Assembly (NCBI RefSeq): GCF_001404985.1
Contig: NZ_JRLF01000009.1
Location: 372,001 to 436,000 of the forward strand
DNA from: Flavobacterium aquidurense
GTDB taxonomy: Bacteria; Bacteroidota; Bacteroidia; Flavobacteriales; Flavobacteriaceae
Length of the DNA stretch: 64,000 nucleotides
Direction: 5' to 3'
Position numbers and translations under genes: made by a program. The notes beneath the pieces are model-generated. The model was given only the letters and a program-made list of their open reading frames with translations. It searched no databases and was not told where the DNA came from. Positions 45,201-54,324 of this stretch are shown piece by piece (position 1 is the first letter of the stretch; the number at the start of each line of letters is the position of its first letter).

Positions 45201-45298
45201 TTTCTTTTTTTAGATTCTTAGACCTTTAGACTTCTTAGATTGTTAGATTTTTTAGTAAGTCTAAAAATCTAAGAAGTCTAATTAATCTAAAATCTCCT
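45201..45298. repeat. TTAGA-rich degenerate spacer
   Basis: The gap consists of recurring TTAGATT, TCTTAGAC and AATCTAAGAAGTCTAA words on both strands, giving inverted pairs such as TAGACTTCTTAGATT with AATCTAAGAAGTCTA. A similar spacer is at 45613-45690. Confidence 0.5.
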
Positions 45299-45610
45299 TT
45301 AATGTTCTGAAATCACTTCTAACTCTGTTCTGAAAGAAAGCATTTTATCTGCAAATAACCCCAAAGCTTCCTGATGAAATTTTGGTTCATCTTCAATATA
45401 ATATTGGTCTAAAGTTTCTTTGCTGTCAGTAACATATTGAACCGAATATGTAATTCCGCCCATTTCTTCTTCAATCAAAACCCTTACGATTCTTGCAGAA
45501 GAAAACTTATTGGTAGCCAGAATTTCCGGTATGTGTTTTTCCTGCATCCATTTTAACCACTGGTCGTGAACGCTCTCGTGTATATTTGTGGTAACGTTGT
45601 AAATTATCAT
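45299..45610 (-). CDS. DUF4286 family protein
   Basis: 103 aa, soluble, with the family pattern MIIYNVTTNIHESVHDQWLKWM, then a beta strand YSVQYVTDS and HQEALGLFADKMLSFRTELEVI. It has a ferredoxin-like dimeric alpha/beta-barrel look. Function unknown. I recall DUF4286 next to rsmA and a TPR gene as a recurring flavobacterial order. Confidence 0.88.
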   Translation of the reverse strand: MIIYNVTTNIHESVHDQWLKWMQEKHIPEILATNKFSSARIVRVLIEEEMGGITYSVQYVTDSKETLDQYYIEDEPKFHQEALGLFADKMLSFRTELEVISEH

Positions 45611-45696
45611 TTTCTTTTAGATTGTTAGATTATCAGACCCTTTAGATTGTTAGAATTTTCGAATAATCCAACAATTTAAAAATCCATTAATCTGAA

Positions 45697-47478
45697 TTAT
45701 AAATTCTTATCTCCTCTCAGTTCGCGGTATTTTTTTCTCGCATCAACAAAGTAAATACTATCCTGATGGTTAAAAATTACCTTTTCATATAAAGGCTTTG
45801 CCTTTTCTGTATCTTTTAATTCGTCGTTATATATTTCTGCCGAAAAAAACAGCGCTTCATCTACATATATTCCGTCACTATGATTGTCAATGATTTGCTG
45901 GTATTGGCTTAAAGCCGAATTAAAATCTCTTTGACTTTCGTATATTTTTCCTAAACGCAACAATGTTACCGCTTCTATTTCTTGTCCTTTAAACGTCTTT
46001 AGAATACTTTGAAACTGGGCGATTGCTTCCTGCTTCTTATTCTGATAAATCAAAAAATCACCTTTTGCAAATTGCTTCAATGCTGTTTGTGTCGAATCTG
46101 CAACCGTATTATCATTAATCAATAAAAAATATTCAAGGGCATCATTGGCAATCAATTGCGTATTTGCTGCTTTTAACTCTTTAAATTGTTTTAAAGCCCA
46201 CTCAAAATCGCCTTTGTAATAACTTGTTTTTGCTGCTTTTAAACTTGCTTCGTGCGCCATGACATCATTCTTTAAATCCAATTGAATCTGTGAATAATAA
46301 ATCAATGCCTGATTGAACTTTTCTTCTAAAAGCAAGATATCAGCCAATTCCATCTTTGCATCTGCTTTTTGATAATCATTCAGATTTAAATCCAGCGCTT
46401 TTTTAACGATTGCTTTCCCTTCTTCAGTCTTTTTAAGATTAAAAGCCAGGAAATGCGCCTGAATTATTTGCAAAGATAAGGTAAAAGGAGTTATATCATA
46501 GGTTGCAAGTAATTGTTGTAACTCAGTATTGATAGCGGGATAATCTTTTTCCTGCGCTTTATCGATTTTAATCTGCATTAAATACGAATTGGTTTGTACC
46601 AGTAAATCTAAATCTTTAGTATTAAGCAATATAAAATTCAAAATTTCTGCAGCAGTATCCGTATCGTCTTCGTTCAAAGCAAACTGACTTAAATTGACAA
46701 TACTCGAAAGTGATTCAGGATCTCGTTTATAAATGGCTTTTTCCTGAATAAATGCTTTTCCAAATTCTTTTTGCTGCACATAAAACCAACTCAAATAATG
46801 GTTCCAGAAAACGTCCTGATCTTTTTGAGTTCTCAGGATTAAAGCTTTGCGCATTGCGTCTTTAAAAGCCGTATTATCAGTTTCACCATTCATGAAACGC
46901 GATAATTGTGTCTGGATTAAATTAGCATTCTGTTGGTTATTGTATGATTCTGTCAATAAAAGATCAATCATTTGATCTGTTTTCCCTAATTGTCCGTACA
47001 ACATTCCGATTTGGAAATTGAAATTATAATTAGGCTGAACCTGCATTGCCGTTTGATAGGATTTCAATGCATATTCAAGCAATACTTTTTTCTCGAAAGA
47101 ATTCCCTATTCCGTAAACATCATTGGGACTTGTTTTGATTTTTTCTATTGCCTGTTCGTAGTAGTTTTTGGCTTTAGCCTCGTTTTTCTGTAATTGAAAG
47201 TTATATCCCAATTCTACTAAAAAAACACCTTGTTTGTATCTGTTATAGCGATCCTGAATCACTTTTTGAGCCAGATCAAACTGTTGTAATTGCTGATAAC
47301 AATCAATTGTTCTTAAAAAATATTGGGTGTTGGACGGCGAAAATTTTAAAAGCTCCTCATAACTGATTTTAGCTTTCTCGAAATCACCTTTATCGAAGTA
47401 ATATTGAGCGAGTTGCTCATTTTGTCCTAAAGCAAAAGTAGACCATAATAAAACGATGTAAATAAAGATGTTTTTCAT
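45697..47478 (-). CDS. Secreted TPR-repeat protein
   Basis: 593 aa. A signal peptide (MKNIFIYIVLLWSTFALGQ) is followed by tetratricopeptide repeats along the whole length (AQYYFDKGDFEKAKISYEELLKF; AKNYYEQAIEKI; ALLRLGKIYESQRDFNSALSQYQQIID). TPR proteins scaffold protein complexes; this one should act in the periplasm or at the outer membrane. No catalytic domain was seen. It is part of the serS-lgt-TPR-DUF4286-rsmA-mgtE run on the minus strand. Confidence 0.88.
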   Translation of the reverse strand: MKNIFIYIVLLWSTFALGQNEQLAQYYFDKGDFEKAKISYEELLKFSPSNTQYFLRTIDCYQQLQQFDLAQKVIQDRYNRYKQGVFLVELGYNFQLQKNEAKAKNYYEQAIEKIKTSPNDVYGIGNSFEKKVLLEYALKSYQTAMQVQPNYNFNFQIGMLYGQLGKTDQMIDLLLTESYNNQQNANLIQTQLSRFMNGETDNTAFKDAMRKALILRTQKDQDVFWNHYLSWFYVQQKEFGKAFIQEKAIYKRDPESLSSIVNLSQFALNEDDTDTAAEILNFILLNTKDLDLLVQTNSYLMQIKIDKAQEKDYPAINTELQQLLATYDITPFTLSLQIIQAHFLAFNLKKTEEGKAIVKKALDLNLNDYQKADAKMELADILLLEEKFNQALIYYSQIQLDLKNDVMAHEASLKAAKTSYYKGDFEWALKQFKELKAANTQLIANDALEYFLLINDNTVADSTQTALKQFAKGDFLIYQNKKQEAIAQFQSILKTFKGQEIEAVTLLRLGKIYESQRDFNSALSQYQQIIDNHSDGIYVDEALFFSAEIYNDELKDTEKAKPLYEKVIFNHQDSIYFVDARKKYRELRGDKNL

Positions 47479-47479
47479 A

Positions 47480-47612
47480 TTTCAGTCTTTTTCAGTTCTC
47501 AGTATTCAGTCTCGGTTATCAGTATTCAGTATCAGTCTCGGTTATCAGTTTTCAGTCTCGGTATTCAGCGCAATTCACTGTAAACTGCGACTGTGACTGT
47601 GACTGAAAAATG
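47480..47612. repeat. CAGT-rich degenerate spacer between the TPR gene and lgt
   Basis: Words CAGTATTCAGT, CAGTCTCGGT and TATCAGT recur six or more times in the left part. The right part has their inverted forms (GACTGTGACTGTGACTGAAAAA), so the region could fold into a long imperfect hairpin. Confidence 0.55.
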
Positions 47613-47622
47613 CGACTGCAAA

Positions 47623-48447
47623 CTAAACCTCAACGTTCTTCTTAGATTTCCAGATTATCAAAGCTACGCCAATTAATATAAACGGAATACTAAGTATTTG
47701 CCCCATATTAATGACCATATCATTTTCAAAAGTTTCCTGATTTTCTTTAAAAAATTCGATTATAAATCTCGCAACAAACATCAAGGTCAGGAACCATCCA
47801 AAAATAAATCCGTCTTCTCTTTTGATTGTTTTTGATTTATAAAGATAAAGAACAATTCCAAAAATCAATAAATAGGCAAATGCTTCATATAATTGTGTTG
47901 GATGCCTTGGGATCATATCATCTCTTTGAAAAACAACGCCCCAGTTTCCGTTGGTTGGTTTTCCGTAGATTTCAGAATTCATAAAATTTCCAAATCTGAT
48001 AAAAGCTCCTGTAACCGGAACTCCAATGGCCATTTTATCTAAAATCCACAAGAACTTAACTTTGTATTTTCTGCAGTATAAAATCATTGCGATCAAAACT
48101 CCAATTGACCCTCCGTGACTTGCTAAACCTTGATAACCAACAAATTTATAAACTCCTGCTACTTTCTGAATTGGTAAAAGAATCTCTATTGGATGCTGTA
48201 AAAAATAGGAAGGTTCATAAAAAAAACAATGTCCTAATCGTGCGCCTAAAATTGTGCCCACAATTACATATACGAGTAAACTATCCAGATTATCCAGCGA
48301 AAGATGCTCTTTTTTATAAACACTTCTTACGATATAATACCCTAGTAAAAGTCCGGTGGCAAAAAGAGCTCCATAATATTTTAAAGGAAAACTATCTGTT
48401 ATCATAAAAATAACGGGATCTACATTCCAGTTTAAAATTCCATTCAT
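47623..48447 (-). CDS. lgt: Prolipoprotein diacylglyceryl transferase
   Basis: 274 aa with about seven transmembrane segments. It transfers diacylglycerol from phosphatidylglycerol to the lipobox Cys, the first step in lipoprotein maturation. Key motifs are GTILGARLGHCFFYEP, QGLASHGGSIG, FIRFGNFMNSEIYGKPT (the Lgt signature with the essential Arg) and RHPTQLYEAF. It serves the many lipoproteins encoded in this window. Confidence 0.96.
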   Translation of the reverse strand: MNGILNWNVDPVIFMITDSFPLKYYGALFATGLLLGYYIVRSVYKKEHLSLDNLDSLLVYVIVGTILGARLGHCFFYEPSYFLQHPIEILLPIQKVAGVYKFVGYQGLASHGGSIGVLIAMILYCRKYKVKFLWILDKMAIGVPVTGAFIRFGNFMNSEIYGKPTNGNWGVVFQRDDMIPRHPTQLYEAFAYLLIFGIVLYLYKSKTIKREDGFIFGWFLTLMFVARFIIEFFKENQETFENDMVINMGQILSIPFILIGVALIIWKSKKNVEV

Positions 48448-48464
48448 ATAGGGTACTTTTTAAA

Positions 48465-48580
48465 AGTATTCAGTCGCAATGTTTAGTCCCGGTTTTCAGT
48501 CGCAGTTTTCAGTTCCACAAAAATGTGTAAACTAAAACCGAAAACTTAGACCGCTAACTGAATATTGCGACTGTAAACTT
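48465..48580. repeat. CAGT-rich degenerate spacer between lgt and serS
   Basis: Contains AGTATTCAGTCGCAATG, GGTTTTCAGTCGCAGTTTTC and the inverse forms TAACTGAATATTGCGACTG. It is the same sequence type as at 1501-1563 and 47480-47612. Confidence 0.5.
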
Positions 48581-48590
48581 TATTTTATTC

Positions 48591-49862
48591 TTAATTTATA
48601 ATATCAAATCCACAGTAAGGACGTAAAACTTCTGGAATTACGATTCCTTCCGGAGTTTGGTAGTTTTCTAAAATCCCTGCCAAAACCCTTGGCAAAGCCA
48701 ATGAACTTCCGTTTAATGTATGTGCCAATTGATTTTTTCCGTCTTTATCTTTGAAACGTAATTTCAAGCGATTTGCCTGAAAAGTCTCGAAGTTAGAAAC
48801 TGAACTAATCTCTAACCAACGATCCTGCGCTGTAGAAAACACTTCAAAATCATATGTTAAAGCAGATGTGAAACCCATATCGCCGCCACATAAACGTAAA
48901 ACACGGTACGGCAATTTCAGTTCTTTCAAAATATCTTTTACGTGTTCTACCATTCCGTCAAGTGCTTCATAAGACTTATCAGGATGTTCAACACGCACGA
49001 TTTCTACTTTATCAAATTGGTGCAAACGGTTTAATCCGCGTACGTGCGCTCCGTAAGAACCTGCTTCACGACGGAAACATGGTGTGTAAGCCGTATACAA
49101 AACCGGTAATTCAGTTTCAGTTAAAAGTACATCGCGGAATAAATTCGTAACAGGAACCTCAGCCGTTGGAATCAAATATAAATCATCAATGGTTGAGTGA
49201 TACATTTGTCCTTCTTTGTCCGGTAATTGTCCTGTTCCGTAACCTGAAGCTTCGTTTACCAAATGTGGCACCTGAACTTCGTTATATCCTGCAGCAGTAT
49301 TTTTATCTAAAAAGTAATTGATCAAGGCACGTTGCAAACGAGCCCCTTTTCCTTTATAAACCGGAAATCCTGCACCAGCAATTTTTACACCCAATTCAAA
49401 ATCGATGATATCGTATTTTTTTACCAATTCCCAGTGAGGTTGTGCACCTTCATGAAGAACCGGAATATCACCTTCTTCAAAAACATTCAAATTGTCATCC
49501 GGAGTTTTTCCTTCAGGAACAATATCAGCCGGAAGATTTGGTAATGTATATAATTTATCAGTCAATTCGGTTGCCAAAGCTTCTGCTTTTTCGCCTAGTT
49601 CTTTACTTTTTTCTTTTAATGAAACCGTTTTTTCTTTTAAGATTGCCGCTTTAGACTTCTCTCCCGCTTTCATTAATTCTCCAATATCTTTGGACAATTT
49701 ATTAGATTCAGATAAAGTGTTGTCTAATTCTACTTGTGTAGCACGACGGTTTTCGTCTAATTGCACGACTTCTTCAACAACGCTTTTAGCATCGATATTT
49801 CGTTTTGCTAAAGCCTTGATTACTTTCTCTTGATTTTCTCTAATAAATGCGATTTGTAACAT
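48591..49862 (-). CDS. serS: Seryl-tRNA synthetase
   Basis: 423 aa, full length. It charges tRNA-Ser. The N-terminal helical arm (about 1-105, two long antiparallel coiled-coil helices) is followed by a class II catalytic core with motif 2 (TPCFRREAGSYGAHVRGLNRLHQFDKVEI region) and motif 3 (TLNGSSLALPRVLAGILEN). It starts the minus-strand run toward mgtE. Confidence 0.97.
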   Translation of the reverse strand: MLQIAFIRENQEKVIKALAKRNIDAKSVVEEVVQLDENRRATQVELDNTLSESNKLSKDIGELMKAGEKSKAAILKEKTVSLKEKSKELGEKAEALATELTDKLYTLPNLPADIVPEGKTPDDNLNVFEEGDIPVLHEGAQPHWELVKKYDIIDFELGVKIAGAGFPVYKGKGARLQRALINYFLDKNTAAGYNEVQVPHLVNEASGYGTGQLPDKEGQMYHSTIDDLYLIPTAEVPVTNLFRDVLLTETELPVLYTAYTPCFRREAGSYGAHVRGLNRLHQFDKVEIVRVEHPDKSYEALDGMVEHVKDILKELKLPYRVLRLCGGDMGFTSALTYDFEVFSTAQDRWLEISSVSNFETFQANRLKLRFKDKDGKNQLAHTLNGSSLALPRVLAGILENYQTPEGIVIPEVLRPYCGFDIIN

Positions 49863-49904
49863 AGCTTGATTTTTATAACTATTGTATTTTTTTTATAATG
49901 GAAG

Positions 49905-49912
49905 CAAATTTA
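49905..49912 (-). promoter_or_regulatory. Promoter of serS
   Basis: Minus-strand TAAATTTG matches TAnnTTTG, 43 nt before the serS ATG at 49862. Confidence 0.5.
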
Positions 49913-50050
49913 AGGAAATGTTTTATAAGATCACGACAAAGTTGATTCTAAAGTTATTTCGCGGGTTATTAAGCAGAGAGGCACGAAGATTACACAGAGA
50001 GGCACAAAGCTTTTTTAATAAAATTAAGTCCACCGAATTGAAATTCTTAA

Positions 50051-50134
50051 CGCATTAATATGTCGCTCCGATGGAGCTTCAACACAAAACCAATACTATC
50101 TTTTATAAATATTTCGCTCCTCTGGAGCTTTATA
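50051..50134. repeat. Twin-palindrome repeat, copy C
   Basis: CGCATTAATATG, palindrome CGCTCCGATGGAGC, spacer with ACACAAAACCA and TATAAATAT, then palindrome CGCTCCTCTGGAGC. It has the same architecture as 32728-33022 and is nearly identical to 50969-51052. Confidence 0.75.
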
Positions 50135-50218
50135 TTTTATTAATCCTTCGTGAAGCTTCGTAAAACTTAACATCTCCAAAAATAAAAATTCCGTAAATTG
50201 CCATTAAAAATTATCCTT

Positions 50219-50827
50219 ATGCTTATCGACCATTTTATCGAAGATTTCTCTAAGACTTTCAGCGATCTTTCTACTTCAGAACCATGGAATATTACGAATG
50301 ACCTTAAAAACACAATCGAAAAAATGATCCTTAATCTGGGTGACGATTACATCATTCAGGACAATATTGCCATTCATAAATCGGCCACGATCGAAAATAA
50401 TATCACGATAAAAAAACCCGCAATTATTGGCGAAAACTGCTACATTGGGGCAAATGCTTATTTTAGAGAAGGCGTTTATTTAGATCAATCGGTAAAAATT
50501 GGCCCGGGTTGCGAAATAAAAAACAGCATTATTTGTTCGGGCACGGCGATTGCACATTTTAATTATATCGGAAATAGTATCATTGGCAGAAACATCAATT
50601 TTGAAGCAGGTTCAATTGCCGCAAATCATTATAACGAAAGAAGTAATAAAAAAATATCCGTGCTTTATGATGGCAAGATTATCGAAACAAACTCGGATAA
50701 ATTCGGTTCTTTGGTAGGTGATAATTCCAGAGTTGGAGCCAATGCCGTATTGTCGCCTGGAACTATATTGATTAAAAATTCTATTGTAAAAAGATTAGAA
50801 TTAGTTGAACAAGTGATTCCGGAATAA
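50219..50827 (+). CDS. Left-handed beta-helix (hexapeptide repeat) protein
   Basis: 202 aa from ATG 50219 (MLIDHFIEDF); an ATG at 50198 would add seven residues. About 55-200 is a hexapeptide-repeat left-handed beta-helix (ATIENNITIKKPAIIGENC, IGANAYFREGVYLD, IGPGCEIKNSIICSG, VGANAVLSPGTIL), as in GlmU- or LpxA-type acyl- and nucleotidyl-transferase C-terminal domains. No nucleotidyl-transfer domain is present. It may be an acetyltransferase or a sugar-nucleotide related protein. It lies between two direct copies of an 84-nt repeat. Confidence 0.8.
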   Translation: MLIDHFIEDFSKTFSDLSTSEPWNITNDLKNTIEKMILNLGDDYIIQDNIAIHKSATIENNITIKKPAIIGENCYIGANAYFREGVYLDQSVKIGPGCEIKNSIICSGTAIAHFNYIGNSIIGRNINFEAGSIAANHYNERSNKKISVLYDGKIIETNSDKFGSLVGDNSRVGANAVLSPGTILIKNSIVKRLELVEQVIPE

Positions 50828-50887
50828 AAACATTCCGAAAAAGTGCACGAAGATTACAAAGAAAAGCACAAAGATATTTCAGAATAG

Positions 50888-50965
50888 AATTAACCCCAGA
50901 GGGGTAATATATTTATAGCAATAAAAAATCCAAACGAATTCAGAGCTCCAGCGGGGTGAAATCCT
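50888..50965. repeat. Twin-palindrome repeat in opposite orientation
   Basis: ACCCCAGAGGGGT, then AATATATTTATAG and a spacer, then GCTCCAGCGGGGT. Read on the other strand this has the layout of copies A-D (palindrome, spacer, TATAAATAT, palindrome). It lies directly before copy D. Confidence 0.55.
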
Positions 50966-50968
50966 TGG

Positions 50969-51052
50969 CGCATTAATATGTCACTCCGATGGAGCTTGAA
51001 CACAAAACCATTACAATTTTCTATAAATATGTCGCTCCTCTGGAGCTTTGTT
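50969..51052. repeat. Twin-palindrome repeat, copy D
   Basis: Nearly identical over 84 nt to 50051-50134: CGCATTAATATG, CACTCCGATGGAGC, ACACAAAACCA, CTATAAATATG, CGCTCCTCTGGAGC. It is in the same orientation, about 920 bp away. Confidence 0.75.
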
Positions 51053-51067
51053 GATTATTTGTCGCTT

Positions 51068-52537
51068 TTACTCTTTTATTACTCTAAAAATTTCTGTTGA
51101 ATTTCCTCCAATAACTTTTAGTACATAAAAACCAGATGCTAATGTCGAAACATAGATTTTTCCATCAGTGCTTGTTCCTTTTAAAACCGAAACCGACTCG
51201 AAACTAAAAAACTCATAGTCAAAATTGGCATCAAAATTTTCAACCGAAATTATTGTTTGAGCGGGATTTGGAGAAACATACGCCTTTTTATTTGCTATAA
51301 TTTCTGGCTGAACATTATTGCAGGCACTTTGTAGTAATAAAGGTAAATCTGTTTCATCATAAACTAGAGAATACTTCAGTTCGTTAGCGCTACGGAACAA
51401 CTCACACGCTTTTTTGTATTTGTGCTGATCGAGATAAATGATTCCGAGATTTTTCATCGCATACGAATTGTTTTTATCCACTTTCAATGCGTCTTTCAAA
51501 TCTGCAATTCCTTTATCTGATTCTCCTAATTTATGATAAAGTAAACCTCGGGTCGTTTTTAGATTTCTGCCTTCGTAAAATGCATTACGTTCTGTGATGG
51601 CTTTTTCGTTTTTAAAAGCAATTGTAATATTATCCATTGCTTTTTGATATTCGCCGATATCACTATACAATCGTGCAAGCGCCCATCTCGCATCGGCCAT
51701 TTCAGGTTTTTGGGTTACAATTTTTTCTAAATAATAACGCGCCAACTCATACGCTTTTCGGTCTTGCAAAAGAGTCGCAAAATTGTATAAAATATGCAGA
51801 TCATCAGGAGCATTTTTTGTGGCTTTAAAATAATAATTAAAAGCAAAACTATCCATATCGAGCGAGGCATAAATACTCGCCAATCTGTCGTAAAGTTTGC
51901 TTCTAAATGCATCTTTCTTTTCTGCCAAAGAATCTGAGAGTGCTTTGTTTTTAGGATCTTTATCTATTGAATATTCAACCTTTTTTAAATCTTCGAGCGC
52001 CAATGTTGTATTTCCTAAACTAATACTTAAAACGCCGCGATTATACAAATCATTCACTTTAACCGGATTGTAATTCGTTCTTGTATTAATATCCGTCAAT
52101 AATTGAAGTGCTTTTTTAATCGATTCTTCCCTCTCTTTACCAAACGGCAATTTATGATCGGTTCTGCTTACTAATTTTCCGTGAGAATAATTCCAGGTAA
52201 CCAGTTTTTCACCTTGTTTGTTGTACTGAAAAGAATCTCCATTTTTTAGACCTTTATCATAATAAAAAATCTCATTCAGTTTTCCGTTCGGGTAAAAGGT
52301 TTTGGTACTGTCCGGTTTTTTATCTGGCCCGTACCAGATTTCTACAGAAACGGCATGATCATTATAAAAATAGCGTGAAACATCTTCCTTTTTTTCATCG
52401 TTTTTTTGCTGAGCAAATACTAAAAAAGGGAAAAATAATACCGCAAAAAATATCTTTTTATAAGTCAAAAGTTGTTGAGTCAAAACAGTAAGGATTAAAT
52501 ACAAATTCAAATTTCGGATAAAATTACTTACGTTCAA
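51068..52537 (-). CDS. TPR protein with MORN-like start and T9SS sorting domain
   Basis: 489 aa. After a hydrophobic signal (IFFAVLFFPFLVFAQQ) come MORN/YwqK-like strands (TKTFYPNGKLNEIFYYDKG; GDSFQYNKQGEKLV; about 70-125), TPR repeats (about 150-400) and a type A T9SS C-terminal domain (YVSPNPAQTIISVENF, GFYVLKVIGG). It should be exported and surface-attached. The first ATG gives an unusually long pre-signal and overlaps the patatin gene by 14 nt; a TTG near 52468 would give a normal signal peptide, so the start is uncertain. Confidence 0.82.
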   Translation of the reverse strand: MNVSNFIRNLNLYLILTVLTQQLLTYKKIFFAVLFFPFLVFAQQKNDEKKEDVSRYFYNDHAVSVEIWYGPDKKPDSTKTFYPNGKLNEIFYYDKGLKNGDSFQYNKQGEKLVTWNYSHGKLVSRTDHKLPFGKEREESIKKALQLLTDINTRTNYNPVKVNDLYNRGVLSISLGNTTLALEDLKKVEYSIDKDPKNKALSDSLAEKKDAFRSKLYDRLASIYASLDMDSFAFNYYFKATKNAPDDLHILYNFATLLQDRKAYELARYYLEKIVTQKPEMADARWALARLYSDIGEYQKAMDNITIAFKNEKAITERNAFYEGRNLKTTRGLLYHKLGESDKGIADLKDALKVDKNNSYAMKNLGIIYLDQHKYKKACELFRSANELKYSLVYDETDLPLLLQSACNNVQPEIIANKKAYVSPNPAQTIISVENFDANFDYEFFSFESVSVLKGTSTDGKIYVSTLASGFYVLKVIGGNSTEIFRVIKE

Positions 52538-54062
52538 CCAATAATTCTCTTAATTCATTGGTTTTTAAATACACTGCAAAACGACCGGAAAGTAATAAAA
52601 TTTCTCTTTCTTCGGGAGTTATTCTTAGTTTGGTTTCTACGTGCGAGGCATATTCATATAACATCAAAACTTGTCTGGCAGATAAATCTTTAAATTTTTC
52701 CTTATTTAAAGTCGCAATGATTACTTCGCCATCTTTATCTTTTTTAAATGAATCTTCGCCAAACTTCATGATCAGTTCTTGTTTAAAATTACCAAATAGC
52801 TTTGCCCAACTACTCGATTCATCATTGGTGTTTTTCAATTCAAACACCAAATCTTCATAAGGATAATCTTTTTCCATCTTGATCAAATAATCCCTAATTG
52901 TGGTAAAACCTATAATCTGGTAATTTGAAACTGGTATTTTGTATCGTTCAAAAGTATTCTCGACATCTTTATCAAAAGTCATATATCGGGTTTGAACCGT
53001 GTATAAAGAAGCGGTTTCAAACAACGAAATCAACCTGATTTTTGCATCGTTTATGTAAGGTGTTTTTTTACCTTGTCCGAGGCAATCGATAAAAAGCGCT
53101 TTTTTATTCTTATCACTCACTTTGGTATCGTTGTACAGCAATTCGACCAAAGTTCTGTATCCCATATTATCTGATGCGCCGCCATCGACAATACACAATA
53201 TTTTATCCTGATTTTTTACGCCAAATTTCACTTTAGGCAATACTCCAGGAAAAGCAGAACTTGCAGTAATCGCATACGTCAAAGGAAAATTGTAACCATC
53301 ATTAACATTATTTTCATTTAATGCAATTGGTGCTTTATTGGGTGCCAAAGACGAATTAAGATTCAATCCTCGAATAATATGTGGCATAAACGGAATACGT
53401 TCTCCATTATTAAAAGCCGTTCCGTTGGCTACAAACATGGGTAAAGATGGAGTTGCAGTACTATTTTTTGGAACAAAAAAATCCGACATCATCATTTGTG
53501 TTCCAAACTTATTCGTATTGTCGGGATTCAGTGCATCATATTGCAAAATATCTGAATCTATTCGTTGTGTCATCGATATTTTATCGCCTTTTTCGTTTCG
53601 GCTATTATTTAAAAGAGACAAAATATTCGCCGACTTATCGACATAATCTTTATAAGCATCGGCTTTAGAAAAGTAGAATTCGTTGAAAGAACAATTATCC
53701 TGAAACAATTTATTTTTAAGAATCGTTAAATAATATCCTGCCGAAAAACAACCACCGGAAACGGTTGAAAAATAATCAATTTCGTTCAGGAAATTGCGCT
53801 GCGAATTGTCTTCCTGAATTTCTTCTAATCCTAAAAGTACGCCCATACTAAAAAACTGCGCTCTCGAACCTCCACCCGAAATACCAATTCCTAAAGCGAT
53901 ATTAGGATTCTGAAATTTCTTGTCTCGTTCCTGAACCGACTTATAATCGTTTAACGAAACCGAAGGAATCGAACTATAATTGATCTCTGAAAAAAGGTTG
54001 ATTTTGTTTTGAGAAAACCCTATTTGAAGAAAAAGCAATATCAGGAAGTATTTACATCTCAT
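52524..54062 (-). CDS. Secreted patatin-like phospholipase
   Basis: 512 aa. A signal peptide (MRCKYFLILLFLQIGFSQ) precedes a patatin/cPLA2-type domain. Oxyanion hole GGGSRAQ is near residue 64, the nucleophile segment STVSGGCFSAG has Ser in a VSGG elbow (cPLA2-like rather than GxSxG), and the dyad Asp is in DGGASDNMGYRTL. Patatins release fatty acids from phospholipids. It overlaps the TPR/T9SS gene, so they are one operon; the TPR partner might display or regulate it. Confidence 0.87.
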   Translation of the reverse strand: MRCKYFLILLFLQIGFSQNKINLFSEINYSSIPSVSLNDYKSVQERDKKFQNPNIALGIGISGGGSRAQFFSMGVLLGLEEIQEDNSQRNFLNEIDYFSTVSGGCFSAGYYLTILKNKLFQDNCSFNEFYFSKADAYKDYVDKSANILSLLNNSRNEKGDKISMTQRIDSDILQYDALNPDNTNKFGTQMMMSDFFVPKNSTATPSLPMFVANGTAFNNGERIPFMPHIIRGLNLNSSLAPNKAPIALNENNVNDGYNFPLTYAITASSAFPGVLPKVKFGVKNQDKILCIVDGGASDNMGYRTLVELLYNDTKVSDKNKKALFIDCLGQGKKTPYINDAKIRLISLFETASLYTVQTRYMTFDKDVENTFERYKIPVSNYQIIGFTTIRDYLIKMEKDYPYEDLVFELKNTNDESSSWAKLFGNFKQELIMKFGEDSFKKDKDGEVIIATLNKEKFKDLSARQVLMLYEYASHVETKLRITPEEREILLLSGRFAVYLKTNELRELLVERK

Positions 54063-54324
54063 TTTTAGATTTTTTATAATCGCTAAACCATTAAAAGCTA
54101 AATTAATAAAGTTATTTTAGAAAGTAATACGAACACTTCACAAAGATTCCCTAAGTTTTTTTAGCTGTCAGGCTTAACGTCCCGAGGGGTCGGGAGAAGT
54201 TCGCAAAGTTTTTTAGCCACAGATTATGATGATTAAAATGATTTTTTTTAAATCTGCTTAAATATTTTTAAATCTGCGTGAAACAAAAAACTTTGCGAAT
54301 TTCACCTTTAAACATAACAAAATC

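Larger units (their letters stand above)
49863..50218. other. Intergenic region: serS promoter and twin-palindrome repeat
   Basis: The left part holds the serS promoter (49905-49912). The centre has AGAGAGGCACGAAGATTACACAG-type degenerate words seen in other gaps. 50051-50134 is a copy of the twin-palindrome repeat. No gene was seen. Confidence 0.6.

Noticed and set aside
47480..47612. Regular short repeats considered as a CRISPR array
   Set aside because: The words are 8-12 nt, irregularly spaced and self-complementary, there are no unique spacers of constant length, and no cas gene is in the window.
49332..49833. Three overlapping plus-strand frames of 70-113 codons
   Set aside because: They are antisense to serS in a region of regular codon usage and have no coding features of their own.
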